24,641 nucleotides of DNA from Desulfocapsa sp. (GTDB taxonomy: Bacteria; Desulfobacterota; Desulfobulbia; Desulfobulbales; Desulfocapsaceae). Shown here in pieces: positions 1 to 6,652 of this stretch; the stretch's first letter is position 1; every line of letters starts with the position of its first letter. Both the position numbers and the translations under genes were made by a program. The notes below the pieces were generated by a model that was not told where the DNA came from, ran no database searches, and worked only from the letters and a program-made list of their open reading frames with translations. The stretch spans positions 1-24,641 of the forward strand of contig JAOZLM010000006.1 in the NCBI GenBank assembly GCA_029934815.1, in the 5' to 3' direction.

Positions 1-97
1 AACTATTGAGAAAAAGTATATAAATGATATGGTGCGAAATCCCTAATTAATAAAAGTGATACTTTACATAAGATAAATTTGAGTAGAGAGATTCCCA

Positions 98-1075
98 ATG
101 TCTATCACCCTGAGACAACTGGAAATATTTATTGCAGTTGCAGAAACTGCACAGGTAACAAAGGCCAGTAAAAAGCTATTTGTAACCCAGTCTGCTGTCA
201 GTATGGCACTTGCCGAACTTGAAAATCAGCTTGGAGGCTCACTTTTTGATCGTCATGGAAGGAGCCTTTTGTTGAACGAAAGAGGGCGTTATCTGCTCCC
301 TCTTTCCAAGGAAATAATTTGTCAGGTCGGAAACGTCGAAAACGTGATGACTGAGAAGAATGACACCTTGAAAGGGCAGATAGATGTCGTTGCATCCACA
401 ACCATCGGCGATTACATCCTGCCATATCTTATTGGTGCGTTTAAACGGATGCATCCTAAGGTTCACATTAATATGCTGGTACATCACACCCGTTATGCTG
501 AGAGTCTAGTACTTGAAGGGAAAGTTGATGTAGGTTTTGTTGAGGGTCCGGTCAGGAATCCTGATACAGTTGAGCGACTCTGGTTTGAAGATGAATTGGT
601 CGTTATTGCAGGCCCCACAGATCCTCTTGCCCACAAAAAGATTTTTGATGTTGATACTGATTTTACCAATACCAGGTGGATTATGCGAGAGAAAGGCTCT
701 GGGACAGTAGCAATCTTCCGTGAAAAAATGGCCGATTATCTGGATAAAATTGATGTAATAATGGAGATGGGTCATCCGGAGGCTATAAAAAAGGCAGTTG
801 AGTCAGGTGTTGGACTTGCCTGTTTATCTTCTCTTACTGTATGCAGGGAAGTCGAACATGGTTGGCTGAAAACGTTGCAGATTGAAGCTGTTGATATGAA
901 ACGAAAACTACGAGTTATCACCAGGAAGAATTTAAAGATCAATGACTCATTAGCCGAGTTTCTGGCGTTCTGTGATGTCATGTCTACCTGCTCAAAATCA
1001 AGAGCCTGCCTCTCTTCTCCGTGGAAATTACAATCTCTGCTTGCCAAGCAATCTGTCCATCCGAAGAAAAAGTAA
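98..1075 (+). CDS. LysR-family transcriptional regulator
   Basis: This is a 325-residue LysR-type regulator. Residues about 5-60 form the winged helix-turn-helix typical of the family (LRQLEIFIAVAE, then QSAVSMALAELENQLG and LFDR). Residues about 90-295 look like the periplasmic-binding-protein-like effector domain (GQIDVVASTTIGDYILP, VDVGFVEGPV, ESGVGLACLSS). The recognisable domain ends near residue 295, so about 30 basic, Ser- and Lys-rich residues form a C-terminal extension over the usual 300. The start is the first ATG, behind a weak AGAG ribosome site. A strong terminator follows at once, so it is monocistronic at its 3' end. The effector and target genes cannot be read from the sequence. 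The next gene, an aminotransferase, is a possible target, but a repeat and a terminator lie between them. Confidence 0.93.
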   Translation: MSITLRQLEIFIAVAETAQVTKASKKLFVTQSAVSMALAELENQLGGSLFDRHGRSLLLNERGRYLLPLSKEIICQVGNVENVMTEKNDTLKGQIDVVASTTIGDYILPYLIGAFKRMHPKVHINMLVHHTRYAESLVLEGKVDVGFVEGPVRNPDTVERLWFEDELVVIAGPTDPLAHKKIFDVDTDFTNTRWIMREKGSGTVAIFREKMADYLDKIDVIMEMGHPEAIKKAVESGVGLACLSSLTVCREVEHGWLKTLQIEAVDMKRKLRVITRKNLKINDSLAEFLAFCDVMSTCSKSRACLSSPWKLQSLLAKQSVHPKKK

Positions 1076-1097
1076 GCTGAGATGTTTATTAGTTATA

Positions 1098-1134
1098 ACC
1101 CGCGTACACTTAAAACTGTAAGCGGGTTTTTTTT
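1098..1134 (+). terminator. Rho-independent terminator of the LysR gene
   Basis: ACCCGC (1098-1103) pairs with GCGGGT (1122-1127), and TACA pairs with TGTA inside it across a single g/a mismatch. A run of eight T follows (1127-1134). It lies 23 bp after the LysR stop codon. Confidence 0.9.
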
Positions 1135-1188
1135 ATGTGCAAAGTTAAAAAAGCTTGCAGAATCACGCGAACGCGCTATTGCTGTTTT

Positions 1189-1370
1189 TGATGGATTCGT
1201 AAAAACTCTTCATTTTCTTCGTTACGCGCCCGAAGGAAGTACTCTTGGGGTACAAATTTCATATCATTTCAACGTACCTTAGTACGCCGAAATAATATGA
1301 AATTTCCGTGCCTCGAACATGAAGTTTTTTACAAACCCATCGTAGTTATGGATTTTTTGCGACGCCATCA
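1189..1370 (+). repeat. Nested hairpin repeat, copy 1
   Basis: First of three related elements in the window. The left end TGATGGATTCGTAAAAACTC is answered by an inverted right end, GATTTTTTGCGACGCCATCA (1351-1370). A second conserved arm, CCTCGAACATGAAGTTTTTT (1311-1330), is complementary to the left CTCTTCAT region. The inner stem pairs 1254-1277 with 1282-1305, 21 of 24 positions complementary, around a CTTA loop. This fills nearly all of the 1135-1419 gap between the LysR terminator and the aminotransferase. No coding role is likely. Similarity to copy 2 may extend slightly past 1370, through a shared AGTAAACA. Confidence 0.85.
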
Positions 1371-1419
1371 TTTTTAGTAAACAGAACCAAATCGTACATT
1401 ATAAATAAGGAAAAACATC

Positions 1420-2613
1420 ATGTGGAAAAGTGTCCAGCCTGCGCCTCCCGATTCAATACTTGGCCTGACAGATGAATTCAGAAAAGATCCAAACCCTGAG
1501 AAGGTTAATCTTGGTGTTGGTGTATATAAAGATGAGAATGGCACCACTCCGATTCTTCGTTGTGTAAAAGCTGCAGAAGAAGAATTACTTAAAACTGAAA
1601 AAACAAAAAGCTATCTGCCCATATCCGGCGATCCTGTTTATGGCGCTGCTGTGCAACGTCTTATTTTAGGAGAAAGCAGTGACACTATAAAAGATGGACG
1701 TGTCATAACTGCACATGCTCCTGGTGGAACTGGCGCGCTTAGAGTTGGAGCTGATCTTATCCGTAAGTTCAACCCTGCGGCTAAACTTTGGGTTAGTTCT
1801 CCCACCTGGGCCAATCACAATGGTATTTTTGGTGCTGCCGGTTTTGAAATTAAACAATATGGCTATTATAATGCAGAAAGCAGAGATCTTGATTTTGATC
1901 GTTTGATGGATGATTTGCTTGATGTTCCGGCAGGGGATGTTGTTGTTTTGCACGCCTGTTGCCATAATCCAAGTGGTGTCGATTTAACGAATGCGGAGTG
2001 GCAACAGGTAGCTGAGCTTGCGGCAAGAGTTGGCTGGATACCTTTTCTTGATTTTGCTTATCAGGGTTTTGGTGATGGGGTGGATGAAGACCGCTTTGCC
2101 GTTGAACAGTTTGCAGCAGCAGGAATCGACTGCTATGTGGCAAGCTCTTTTTCCAAAAACTTTGGGCTCTACAACGAACGTACCGGTGCAATATCTGTTA
2201 TTACGCCAAGTGCTGAAGAAGCAACTGTTGCCATGAGTCATTTAAAAACAATTGTTCGGACCAATTACTCAAATCCACCTGCCCATGGCGGGCTGGTTGC
2301 ATCACTTATCCTGAACAAGTCTGAGCTTCGTACTGTATGGCTGGAAGAACTTGCCGATATGCGGGAACGGATTAAGAATATGCGTAAACTGCTTGTGCAG
2401 GGACTTACTGCTCAGGGTGTTGATGGTGATTTTTCATTTATCGAAAAGCAACGTGGTATGTTTTCTTTCAGCGGTTGGTCTGATGATGTCGTTGCAAAGC
2501 TAAGAGATGAAGACAGTATTTATGTTGTTGGTGGTGGACGTATTAATCTGGCTGGGTTAACGGAATCGAATATTGAATATGTATGCGCTGCTGTTGCACG
2601 AGCTATGAAATAG
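1420..2613 (+). CDS. Class I aspartate/aromatic amino-acid aminotransferase
   Basis: A 397-residue PLP-dependent aminotransferase of the AspC/TyrB subgroup (fold type I, dimeric, cytosolic). It moves amino groups between Asp, Tyr or Phe and 2-oxoglutarate. Key residues fall at the E. coli AspC numbers: Schiff-base lysine K246 in SSFSKNFGLYNERTGAIS, and carboxylate-binding R374 in GGGRINLAGL. The N-terminal stretch VNLGVGVYKDENGTTPIL and the motif HACCHNPSGVDLT are also typical. The start has a clear AAGGA site (about 1406-1410). Substrate preference between Asp and aromatics cannot be settled from sequence alone. Downstream, truA is convergent with only a 16-bp gap and no obvious terminator. 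Copy 1 of the hairpin repeat ends 49 bp upstream of the start. Confidence 0.95.
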   Translation: MWKSVQPAPPDSILGLTDEFRKDPNPEKVNLGVGVYKDENGTTPILRCVKAAEEELLKTEKTKSYLPISGDPVYGAAVQRLILGESSDTIKDGRVITAHAPGGTGALRVGADLIRKFNPAAKLWVSSPTWANHNGIFGAAGFEIKQYGYYNAESRDLDFDRLMDDLLDVPAGDVVVLHACCHNPSGVDLTNAEWQQVAELAARVGWIPFLDFAYQGFGDGVDEDRFAVEQFAAAGIDCYVASSFSKNFGLYNERTGAISVITPSAEEATVAMSHLKTIVRTNYSNPPAHGGLVASLILNKSELRTVWLEELADMRERIKNMRKLLVQGLTAQGVDGDFSFIEKQRGMFSFSGWSDDVVAKLRDEDSIYVVGGGRINLAGLTESNIEYVCAAVARAMK

Positions 2614-2629
2614 GGACTTCCTTTTCCCA

Positions 2630-3388
2630 TTACTCGTACAGAATATGTTTTAGAAACAGACCATGTGCCGGGGCGGTTGCTCCGGCACTGGCTCTGTCTT
2701 TAGCGGCAAGGATTGTTTTAAACTCTTCAACTGTTGTTCGGCCTTTGCCCACATCGAGCAGTGTCCCCATAATGTTTCTTACCATATGCCGCAAGAAGCC
2801 ATCGCCGGTAAACTCAAATTGAAAAACTGTGTTCCCGTTCTTTCGCAAGGTTGCTTTCTGTAACATCCTCACACTTCCACGACCTGTGGTGATGGACTTG
2901 TCCCTTGACCCGCTTGCCTCAAAACTTGCGAAATCATGCGTACCGATAAGTAGCTTAAGGCATTGTTCAATATACGGTATGGATAGCTTTTGAGGAATAT
3001 GCACACAATAGAGGCGATTAGTAGGCAACTGGATAATTGCTGTTTCGATATTGTAGAGGTAGGTTTTGGAAATAGCTGAAAAACGTGAATGAAATGCAGT
3101 AGTCACCTCTTCTATTGCAACAATGCGTATGGCAAAGGGAAGGATGGAATTTAATGCCTTTTGAAAAGGTTTGTTTGTAATAGTTGAACTCGTCTCAAAA
3201 TTGGCAACCATTGCCAAAGCATGTACACCGGCATCTGTGCGTCCTGCACCATGCAAAGTGATAGCCCCATTACAAATTTTTGAAAGTGCGTTTTCTACAT
3301 CACCCTGAATGGTAATAGCATTGGTTTGTCGTTGCCAGCCGCTATAGTTAGTCCCGTCAAAAGATATGGTGATTTTTATATTACGCAT
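2630..3388 (-). CDS. truA: tRNA pseudouridine(38-40) synthase TruA
   Basis: 252 residues, the normal length for TruA, which converts uridines 38-40 of the tRNA anticodon stem-loop to pseudouridine. The N-terminal ISFDGTNYSGWQRQ and the catalytic motif GAGRTDAGVHA, with nucleophile D52, are diagnostic. FEFTGDGFLRHMVRNIMGTL is the conserved C-terminal segment. It is a single gene on the minus strand. No Shine-Dalgarno sequence is visible upstream of ATG 3388. Only 29 bp separate the start from hairpin repeat copy 2, so its promoter either lies within that element or is supplied from beyond it. Confidence 0.97.
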   Translation of the reverse strand: MRNIKITISFDGTNYSGWQRQTNAITIQGDVENALSKICNGAITLHGAGRTDAGVHALAMVANFETSSTITNKPFQKALNSILPFAIRIVAIEEVTTAFHSRFSAISKTYLYNIETAIIQLPTNRLYCVHIPQKLSIPYIEQCLKLLIGTHDFASFEASGSRDKSITTGRGSVRMLQKATLRKNGNTVFQFEFTGDGFLRHMVRNIMGTLLDVGKGRTTVEEFKTILAAKDRASAGATAPAHGLFLKHILYE

Positions 3389-3417
3389 AAAAGAAACCAG
3401 TAGAAAACAGAAAGCAA

Positions 3418-3578
3418 GATGGAGTCGTAAAAACTCTTCATCTGCTTCGTTACTGAAATATTTCTATAATTACGACGTACCCTAGTACGCCGAAATGATA
3501 GAAATATTTCGTGCCTCGCATATGAAGTTTTTTACAACTCCATCAAGCAAGGGGTTGTTGACTTCTTGAATCGACACG
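3418..3578 (+). repeat. Nested hairpin repeat, copy 2
   Basis: Left end GATGGAGTCGTAAAAACTCT, second conserved arm GTGCCTCGCATATGAAGTTT, and right end ACTTCTTGAATCGACACG, which matches the terminal repeat less well than in copies 1 and 3. The inner stem pairs 3455-3480 with 3485-3510, 23 of 26 positions complementary, around loop CCTA. The stem begins GAAATATTTCTAT, unlike copy 1, but its own partner matches it. The element fills the space between the rpsI terminator and the truA start, leaving 29 bp to truA. The left boundary is fairly clear and the right boundary is uncertain by about 15 bp. Confidence 0.82.
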
Positions 3579-3593
3579 TTTTTTTCAGTAAAC

Positions 3594-3630
3594 AAAAAAA
3601 GAGGAGTAACAGAAAAACTGTTACTCCTCT
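3594..3630 (-). terminator. Rho-independent terminator of rplM-rpsI
   Basis: A perfect 13-bp stem, AGAGGAGTAACAG (3600-3612) with CTGTTACTCCTCT (3618-3630), closes a 5-nt loop. Read on the minus strand it is followed by seven T (3600 down to 3594). It lies 57 bp beyond the rpsI stop codon and is the strongest terminator in the window. Confidence 0.95.
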
Positions 3631-3687
3631 CAAAAACTACACTATGAAACTGCCAGCCGCAATTTGCGGAGCAGCCATATAAGCAGA

Positions 3688-4080
3688 TTAACGCTTAGAG
3701 AACTGAAACTTAGCGCGGGCGCCTTTCTGACCGTATTTCTTACGTTCTTTCATACGTGGGTCACGGGTAAGGAGGCCAGATTTCTTAAGGGTTCCTCGAT
3801 TTTCTCCATCAACTTCAAGAAGAGCACGGGAAATACCGTGGGACAGTGCTTCAATCTGCGCAGACTTTCCGCCGCCAAGACAAGTAGCCATGACATCAAA
3901 GGTCTCGACAGTGTCGGTTACTTTGAAAGGTTTGTCAAGTTTGTGAAGTTTAAAGGTTCTGCCAAAGTAAGCCTCTGGATCCATCTTATTGACTAAAATT
4001 TTTCCACTACCAGGAGTGAGCCAAACTTTTGCGATGGCAGTTTTTCTCTTGCCGGTAGCGTAAAATTTATCTTGAGCCAT
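3688..4080 (-). CDS. rpsI: 30S ribosomal protein S9
   Basis: 130 residues, the standard S9 length. S9 is a small-subunit head protein whose basic C-terminal tail reaches the P-site tRNA. The N-terminal FYATGKRKTAIAKVWL, the motif GISRALLEVD and the terminal FQFSKR are diagnostic. It follows rplM after 34 bp on the same strand, the near-universal rplM-rpsI pairing, with a GGAG site 13 nt before the ATG. Transcription ends at the terminator at 3594-3630. Confidence 0.98.
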   Translation of the reverse strand: MAQDKFYATGKRKTAIAKVWLTPGSGKILVNKMDPEAYFGRTFKLHKLDKPFKVTDTVETFDVMATCLGGGKSAQIEALSHGISRALLEVDGENRGTLKKSGLLTRDPRMKERKKYGQKGARAKFQFSKR

Positions 4081-4114
4081 GATTCAATATCTCCGTTATA
4101 TCTTTATCAAAAAA

Positions 4115-4543
4115 TTATATGTCAAGCTCTGCAGGCAACTGTGCCGCATGAGGATGGTCAGTTCCAGCGTAAAGCTTAAGCTTTTTGAGCTGAGCACGAC
4201 CAAGTTTGTTTTTAGGCATCATTCCTTTGACAGCTTTCATCAGGATGTCAGTTGGATGCTTAACAAGTAAGTCTTTAGCATTGATCTCTTTCATCGAGCC
4301 AATATATCCGCTGTGATGATAGTATTTCTTTTGATCCCATTTTCTGCCAGTGAGACGAATCTTATCAGCATTGGTAACAACAACAAAGTCGCCATTATCC
4401 TGAAAATTGGAGAATGTTGGCTTGTTTTTGCCACGCAGGCAATCAGCGATCTCGGTGGCCAGACGACCAAGAACCTTCCCTTCGGCATTTACATGATGCC
4501 AATTTTTTTCGATCTCGTTGACCGGGGTAAGATAGGTTTTCAT
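4115..4543 (-). CDS. rplM: 50S ribosomal protein L13
   Basis: 142 residues, the normal L13 length. L13 is an early-assembly large-subunit protein that contacts 23S rRNA domain II. Recognisable segments are WHHVNAEGKVLGRLATEIA, GDFVVVTNADKIRLTGRKW, YHHSGYIGSMKE and AVKGMMPKNKLGR. It is the first gene of the rplM-rpsI operon. Its 5' region is short: a terminator-type hairpin for the upstream tRNA-Gly ends about 45 bp before the ATG. The operon promoter therefore either fits inside that interval or the operon depends on readthrough. An AGAGG site lies 12 nt before the start. Confidence 0.98.
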   Translation of the reverse strand: MKTYLTPVNEIEKNWHHVNAEGKVLGRLATEIADCLRGKNKPTFSNFQDNGDFVVVTNADKIRLTGRKWDQKKYYHHSGYIGSMKEINAKDLLVKHPTDILMKAVKGMMPKNKLGRAQLKKLKLYAGTDHPHAAQLPAELDI

Positions 4544-4586
4544 TATATTCTTTTGCCTCTTGAAAAAGGATAGTGCAAATCGTAAT

Positions 4587-4615
4587 AAAAAAAGGCTCGA
4601 ACAATGTCGAACCTT
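4587..4615 (-). terminator. Rho-independent terminator or leader hairpin between tRNA-Gly and rplM
   Basis: AAGGCTCGA (4592-4600) pairs with TCGAACCTT (4607-4615), 8 of 9 positions, around a 6-nt loop. On the minus strand it is followed by a T-rich run (4593-4587). It could end the tRNA-Gly transcript or act as an attenuator in the rplM leader. The sequence does not decide between these. Confidence 0.75.
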
Positions 4616-4672
4616 AACTGCTTAGACCCGGCTTACATCTGGTAAACCAGGATAAGTATCAATATACGAAAA

Positions 4673-4747
<75 letters not shown>

Positions 4748-4773
4748 TCATTTATTCGTCAAAAACGGTGGAC

Positions 4774-4803
4774 AAAATACCCATGATTGGTATGACTTGT
4801 CAA
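4774..4803 (-). promoter_or_regulatory. Sigma-70-type promoter for tRNA-Gly
   Basis: On the minus strand a perfect -35 TTGACA (4803-4798) is followed by an 18-bp spacer and -10 TATTTT (4779-4774). The predicted transcription start lies about 20 bp before the mature tRNA 5' end. Confidence 0.7.
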
Positions 4804-4869
4804 TAGAAAAAACAAACTAAATTAACATGGATTCAAAAAAGAGTCTATCGTCAAATTAAAAAAGTCATG

Positions 4870-4897
4870 GTGACAGGGCATAAAGGTGTGCTATACT
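4870..4897 (+). promoter_or_regulatory. Sigma-70-type promoter for hisB
   Basis: -35 GTGACA (4870-4875), a 16-bp spacer, and -10 TATACT (4892-4897). This predicts a leader of about 125 nt before hisB. The leader holds an imperfect stem-loop, CAGGTGG with CCACTG (about 4932-4950), without a following T run. No histidine-rich leader peptide is present. Confidence 0.6.
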
Positions 4898-5028
4898 GTT
4901 TTTTTAGTTGATATTTTTAGGGATCCGGAGGCAGGTGGATTTGCCCACTGTTTCCCTGTTAATCATTTTGTTTTTATCTTTCTGCTATGATAATAATGCA
5001 TGGCAATGACTTTATAACGAGGTTTTTT

Positions 5029-5628
5029 ATGGCTCAGGACTACAAAAGAGAAGGAGCTGTACAGCGTAAAACAAAAGAGACGGATATTGATCTGACGCTT
5101 TTGGTTGACGGCAGTGGTCATACTGCAATCGATTCGGGGGTTCCATTTCTTGACCACATGCTGACACTCTTCAGCGTGCATGGCTTTTTTGATCTCACAA
5201 TCAAAGCCACAGGCGATACAGAAGTAGATGATCATCACACTGTTGAAGATATAGGTATTTGTCTGGGGCAGGCTTTTGCGCAGGCTCTTGGGGATAAAGG
5301 AGGAATCGGGCGTTACGGTCTCTGTTATCTTCCCATGGATGAGACGCTTGCCCGTGTAGTGGTGGATGTCTCCAATCGACCCTATCTTCATTATGAGGCA
5401 GCGGTACCTGATCAGAAACTCGGCACCTTTGATACTGCTCTTGCACCTGAATTCATGCGGGCCTTTTCTCAGCATGCCGGTATTACCCTGCATGTGGATC
5501 TGCTACATGGTGTGAATAGTCATCATATTATTGAGGCTGTTTTTAAAGGGCTTGCCCGTGCGTTAAACCTGGCTGTTACAAGACTTGAGGGGCTGAGTGG
5601 AAGTCTTTCCTCTAAAGGTCTATTATAA
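5029..5628 (+). CDS. hisB: Imidazoleglycerol-phosphate dehydratase
   Basis: Dehydrates imidazole-glycerol phosphate to imidazole-acetol phosphate, a middle step of histidine synthesis. The metal-binding histidine motifs are visible: PFLDHMLTLFSVHGFFDL, DDHHTVEDIGICLG and NSHHIIEAVFKGLARAL. The start is placed at ATG 5029, not the upstream in-frame ATG 4987. GAGG (5019-5022) is correctly spaced, and the protein becomes 199 residues (MAQDYKREG...), the normal length for the monofunctional enzyme. It lacks the phosphatase domain found in the E. coli bifunctional HisB. hisD lies 6.5 kb away in another operon, so the his genes here are not clustered. A lipoprotein gene follows after 23 bp. Confidence 0.96.
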   Translation: MAQDYKREGAVQRKTKETDIDLTLLVDGSGHTAIDSGVPFLDHMLTLFSVHGFFDLTIKATGDTEVDDHHTVEDIGICLGQAFAQALGDKGGIGRYGLCYLPMDETLARVVVDVSNRPYLHYEAAVPDQKLGTFDTALAPEFMRAFSQHAGITLHVDLLHGVNSHHIIEAVFKGLARALNLAVTRLEGLSGSLSSKGLL

Positions 5629-5651
5629 AAGAACTACTAATGAGGGCTCCT

Positions 5652-6290
5652 GTGAATAAAATAATTTCGTGTTTAAGTGTTGGAATTTTCCTTGCTTTGT
5701 CTGCTTGTGCAGGACACAACTCCAGTGAAACAACGGTGGTAGCTGATTTGCCTGAAATCTCCTGCGTTGCAGTTCTTCCAGTTTCGGTTCCGGTTTCTGC
5801 ACGTGCTACCCTAACTGTTGCAAACAAACAGACGTTACACGACGGTGCTACGTTTCTTGATTCTTTATTGCTGGCAAAATATGACGTGAAAAAAGAATTC
5901 AAAGTACTCAGCGAAAACCAGCTGGATGCTATTTTGGACAACCCCTGGGGAGGACGAGTAGCTCAGGTCGGTGCTATCGGGAGTGCGACTGGTTGTGGTG
6001 CCGTCCTTGAAACAAGTATCAGCCGCTACCGCCAGCGTGTGGGCAACGAAATGTCTGCTGAAATACCGGCTGCGGCAGCCTTTTCCATGGAGTTGCTTGG
6101 AGTGAAGAGTGGAACCGTTTTGTGGTCTACCTCTTTTGATGAGACACAAAAAGCACTGTTTGACGATATTTTATCGTTTTCCAAAGCAGAAAAGCGTGGG
6201 TTTAAGTGGTTGTCCGTGCAGGAGCTTAGCAGTGGTGCTTTAGAAAGTCGTATGAATGATTTCCCTTATTTTCAGGAGGAAGATATCTGA
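5652..6290 (+). CDS. Small lipoprotein, CsgG/LpoB-like pattern, function unknown
   Basis: I do not recognise a named family. From GTG 5652 the product has 212 residues and a type II signal peptide: Lys near the N-terminus, a hydrophobic stretch, and the lipobox LSAC. The mature protein reads CVAVLPV, then a weakly hydrophobic segment, then FKVLSENQLDAIL, and later GTVLWSTSF. This rhythm resembles lipoproteins of the CsgG/LpoB-like alpha-beta fold, but that is an inference. No Asp follows the lipid Cys (CAGH), so outer-membrane sorting is plausible. GTG 5652 is preferred over ATG 5640 because GAGGG (5642-5646) is ideally placed for it. It sits 23 bp after hisB and probably shares its transcript, which ends at the terminator at 6325. 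Confidence 0.8.
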   Translation: MNKIISCLSVGIFLALSACAGHNSSETTVVADLPEISCVAVLPVSVPVSARATLTVANKQTLHDGATFLDSLLLAKYDVKKEFKVLSENQLDAILDNPWGGRVAQVGAIGSATGCGAVLETSISRYRQRVGNEMSAEIPAAAAFSMELLGVKSGTVLWSTSFDETQKALFDDILSFSKAEKRGFKWLSVQELSSGALESRMNDFPYFQEEDI

Positions 6291-6324
6291 TATTTCTGAC
6301 TTCACATCTTTATTTGTTTGTCCC

Positions 6325-6361
6325 GCCACCATCCTGATATTACAGAATGGTGGCTTTTTTA
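6325..6361 (+). terminator. Rho-independent terminator after the lipoprotein gene
   Basis: GCCACCAT (6325-6332) pairs with ATGGTGGC (6347-6354), and CTG pairs with CAG inside the stem. Seven T follow (6355-6361). It lies 34 bp after the stop codon and ends the hisB-lipoprotein unit. Confidence 0.92.
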
Positions 6362-6427
6362 TTCTCTGTAAATAATTTTTCTTGTGTTTCAAAATTCCAG
6401 GCCATACAATCAAACAGAACAAATAGT

Positions 6428-6603
6428 TGATGGCGTCGTAAAAACTCTTCATATTCTTCGTCACTTCAAATTTGCTGTCGCTACGACGTACTTAAGAACG
6501 CCTCACTCCATCAAATTTGAGTTCCTCGAATATGAAGTTTTTCACCCGAACAAAGGGCATAAATACTTAGCCATCCAAAATTTAGGTTCTTACGAGTTTA
6601 TCA
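6428..6603 (+). repeat. Nested hairpin repeat, copy 3
   Basis: Left end TGATGGCGTCGTAAAAACTC and right end TTCTTACGAGTTTATCA (6587-6603) form terminal inverted repeats. The second conserved arm, CCTCGAATATGAAGTTTTT, pairs with CTCTTCATATTC on the left. The inner stem pairs 6466-6491 with 6496-6520. Its base, TCAAATTTG, is perfectly paired and differs from copies 1 and 2, while the apical part is imperfect. The copy is flanked by a 12-bp direct repeat, AATAGTTGATGG (6422-6433 and 6603-6614). It occupies the gap between the lipoprotein terminator and the chemoreceptor gene, ending 49 bp before the latter's GTG start. Confidence 0.85.
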
Positions 6604-6652
6604 ATAGTTGATGGACTGTTAACTGACAAGCGCTATAAAAAAGGTGGACAAC

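Noticed and set aside
6..33. LysR promoter (TTGAGA, 16 bp, TATGGT)
   Set aside because: The -10 match is poor and other weak combinations are equally good.
1082..1282. 66-codon ORF on the plus strand
   Set aside because: It covers the LysR terminator and hairpin repeat copy 1. The peptide DGFVKTLHFLR is just the repeat arm in translation.
4987..5028. Upstream ATG for hisB
   Set aside because: It would add 14 unconserved residues without a ribosome site; ATG 5029 has GAGG at the right spacing.
4963..5493. 176-codon minus-strand ORF opposite hisB
   Set aside because: Antisense to conserved hisB codons, with no recognisable motif; a shadow frame.
6384..6611. 75-codon ORF on the plus strand
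   Set aside because: It lies across repeat copy 3 and gives the same repeat-derived peptide (DGVVKTLHILR). No ribosome site or known family is seen.
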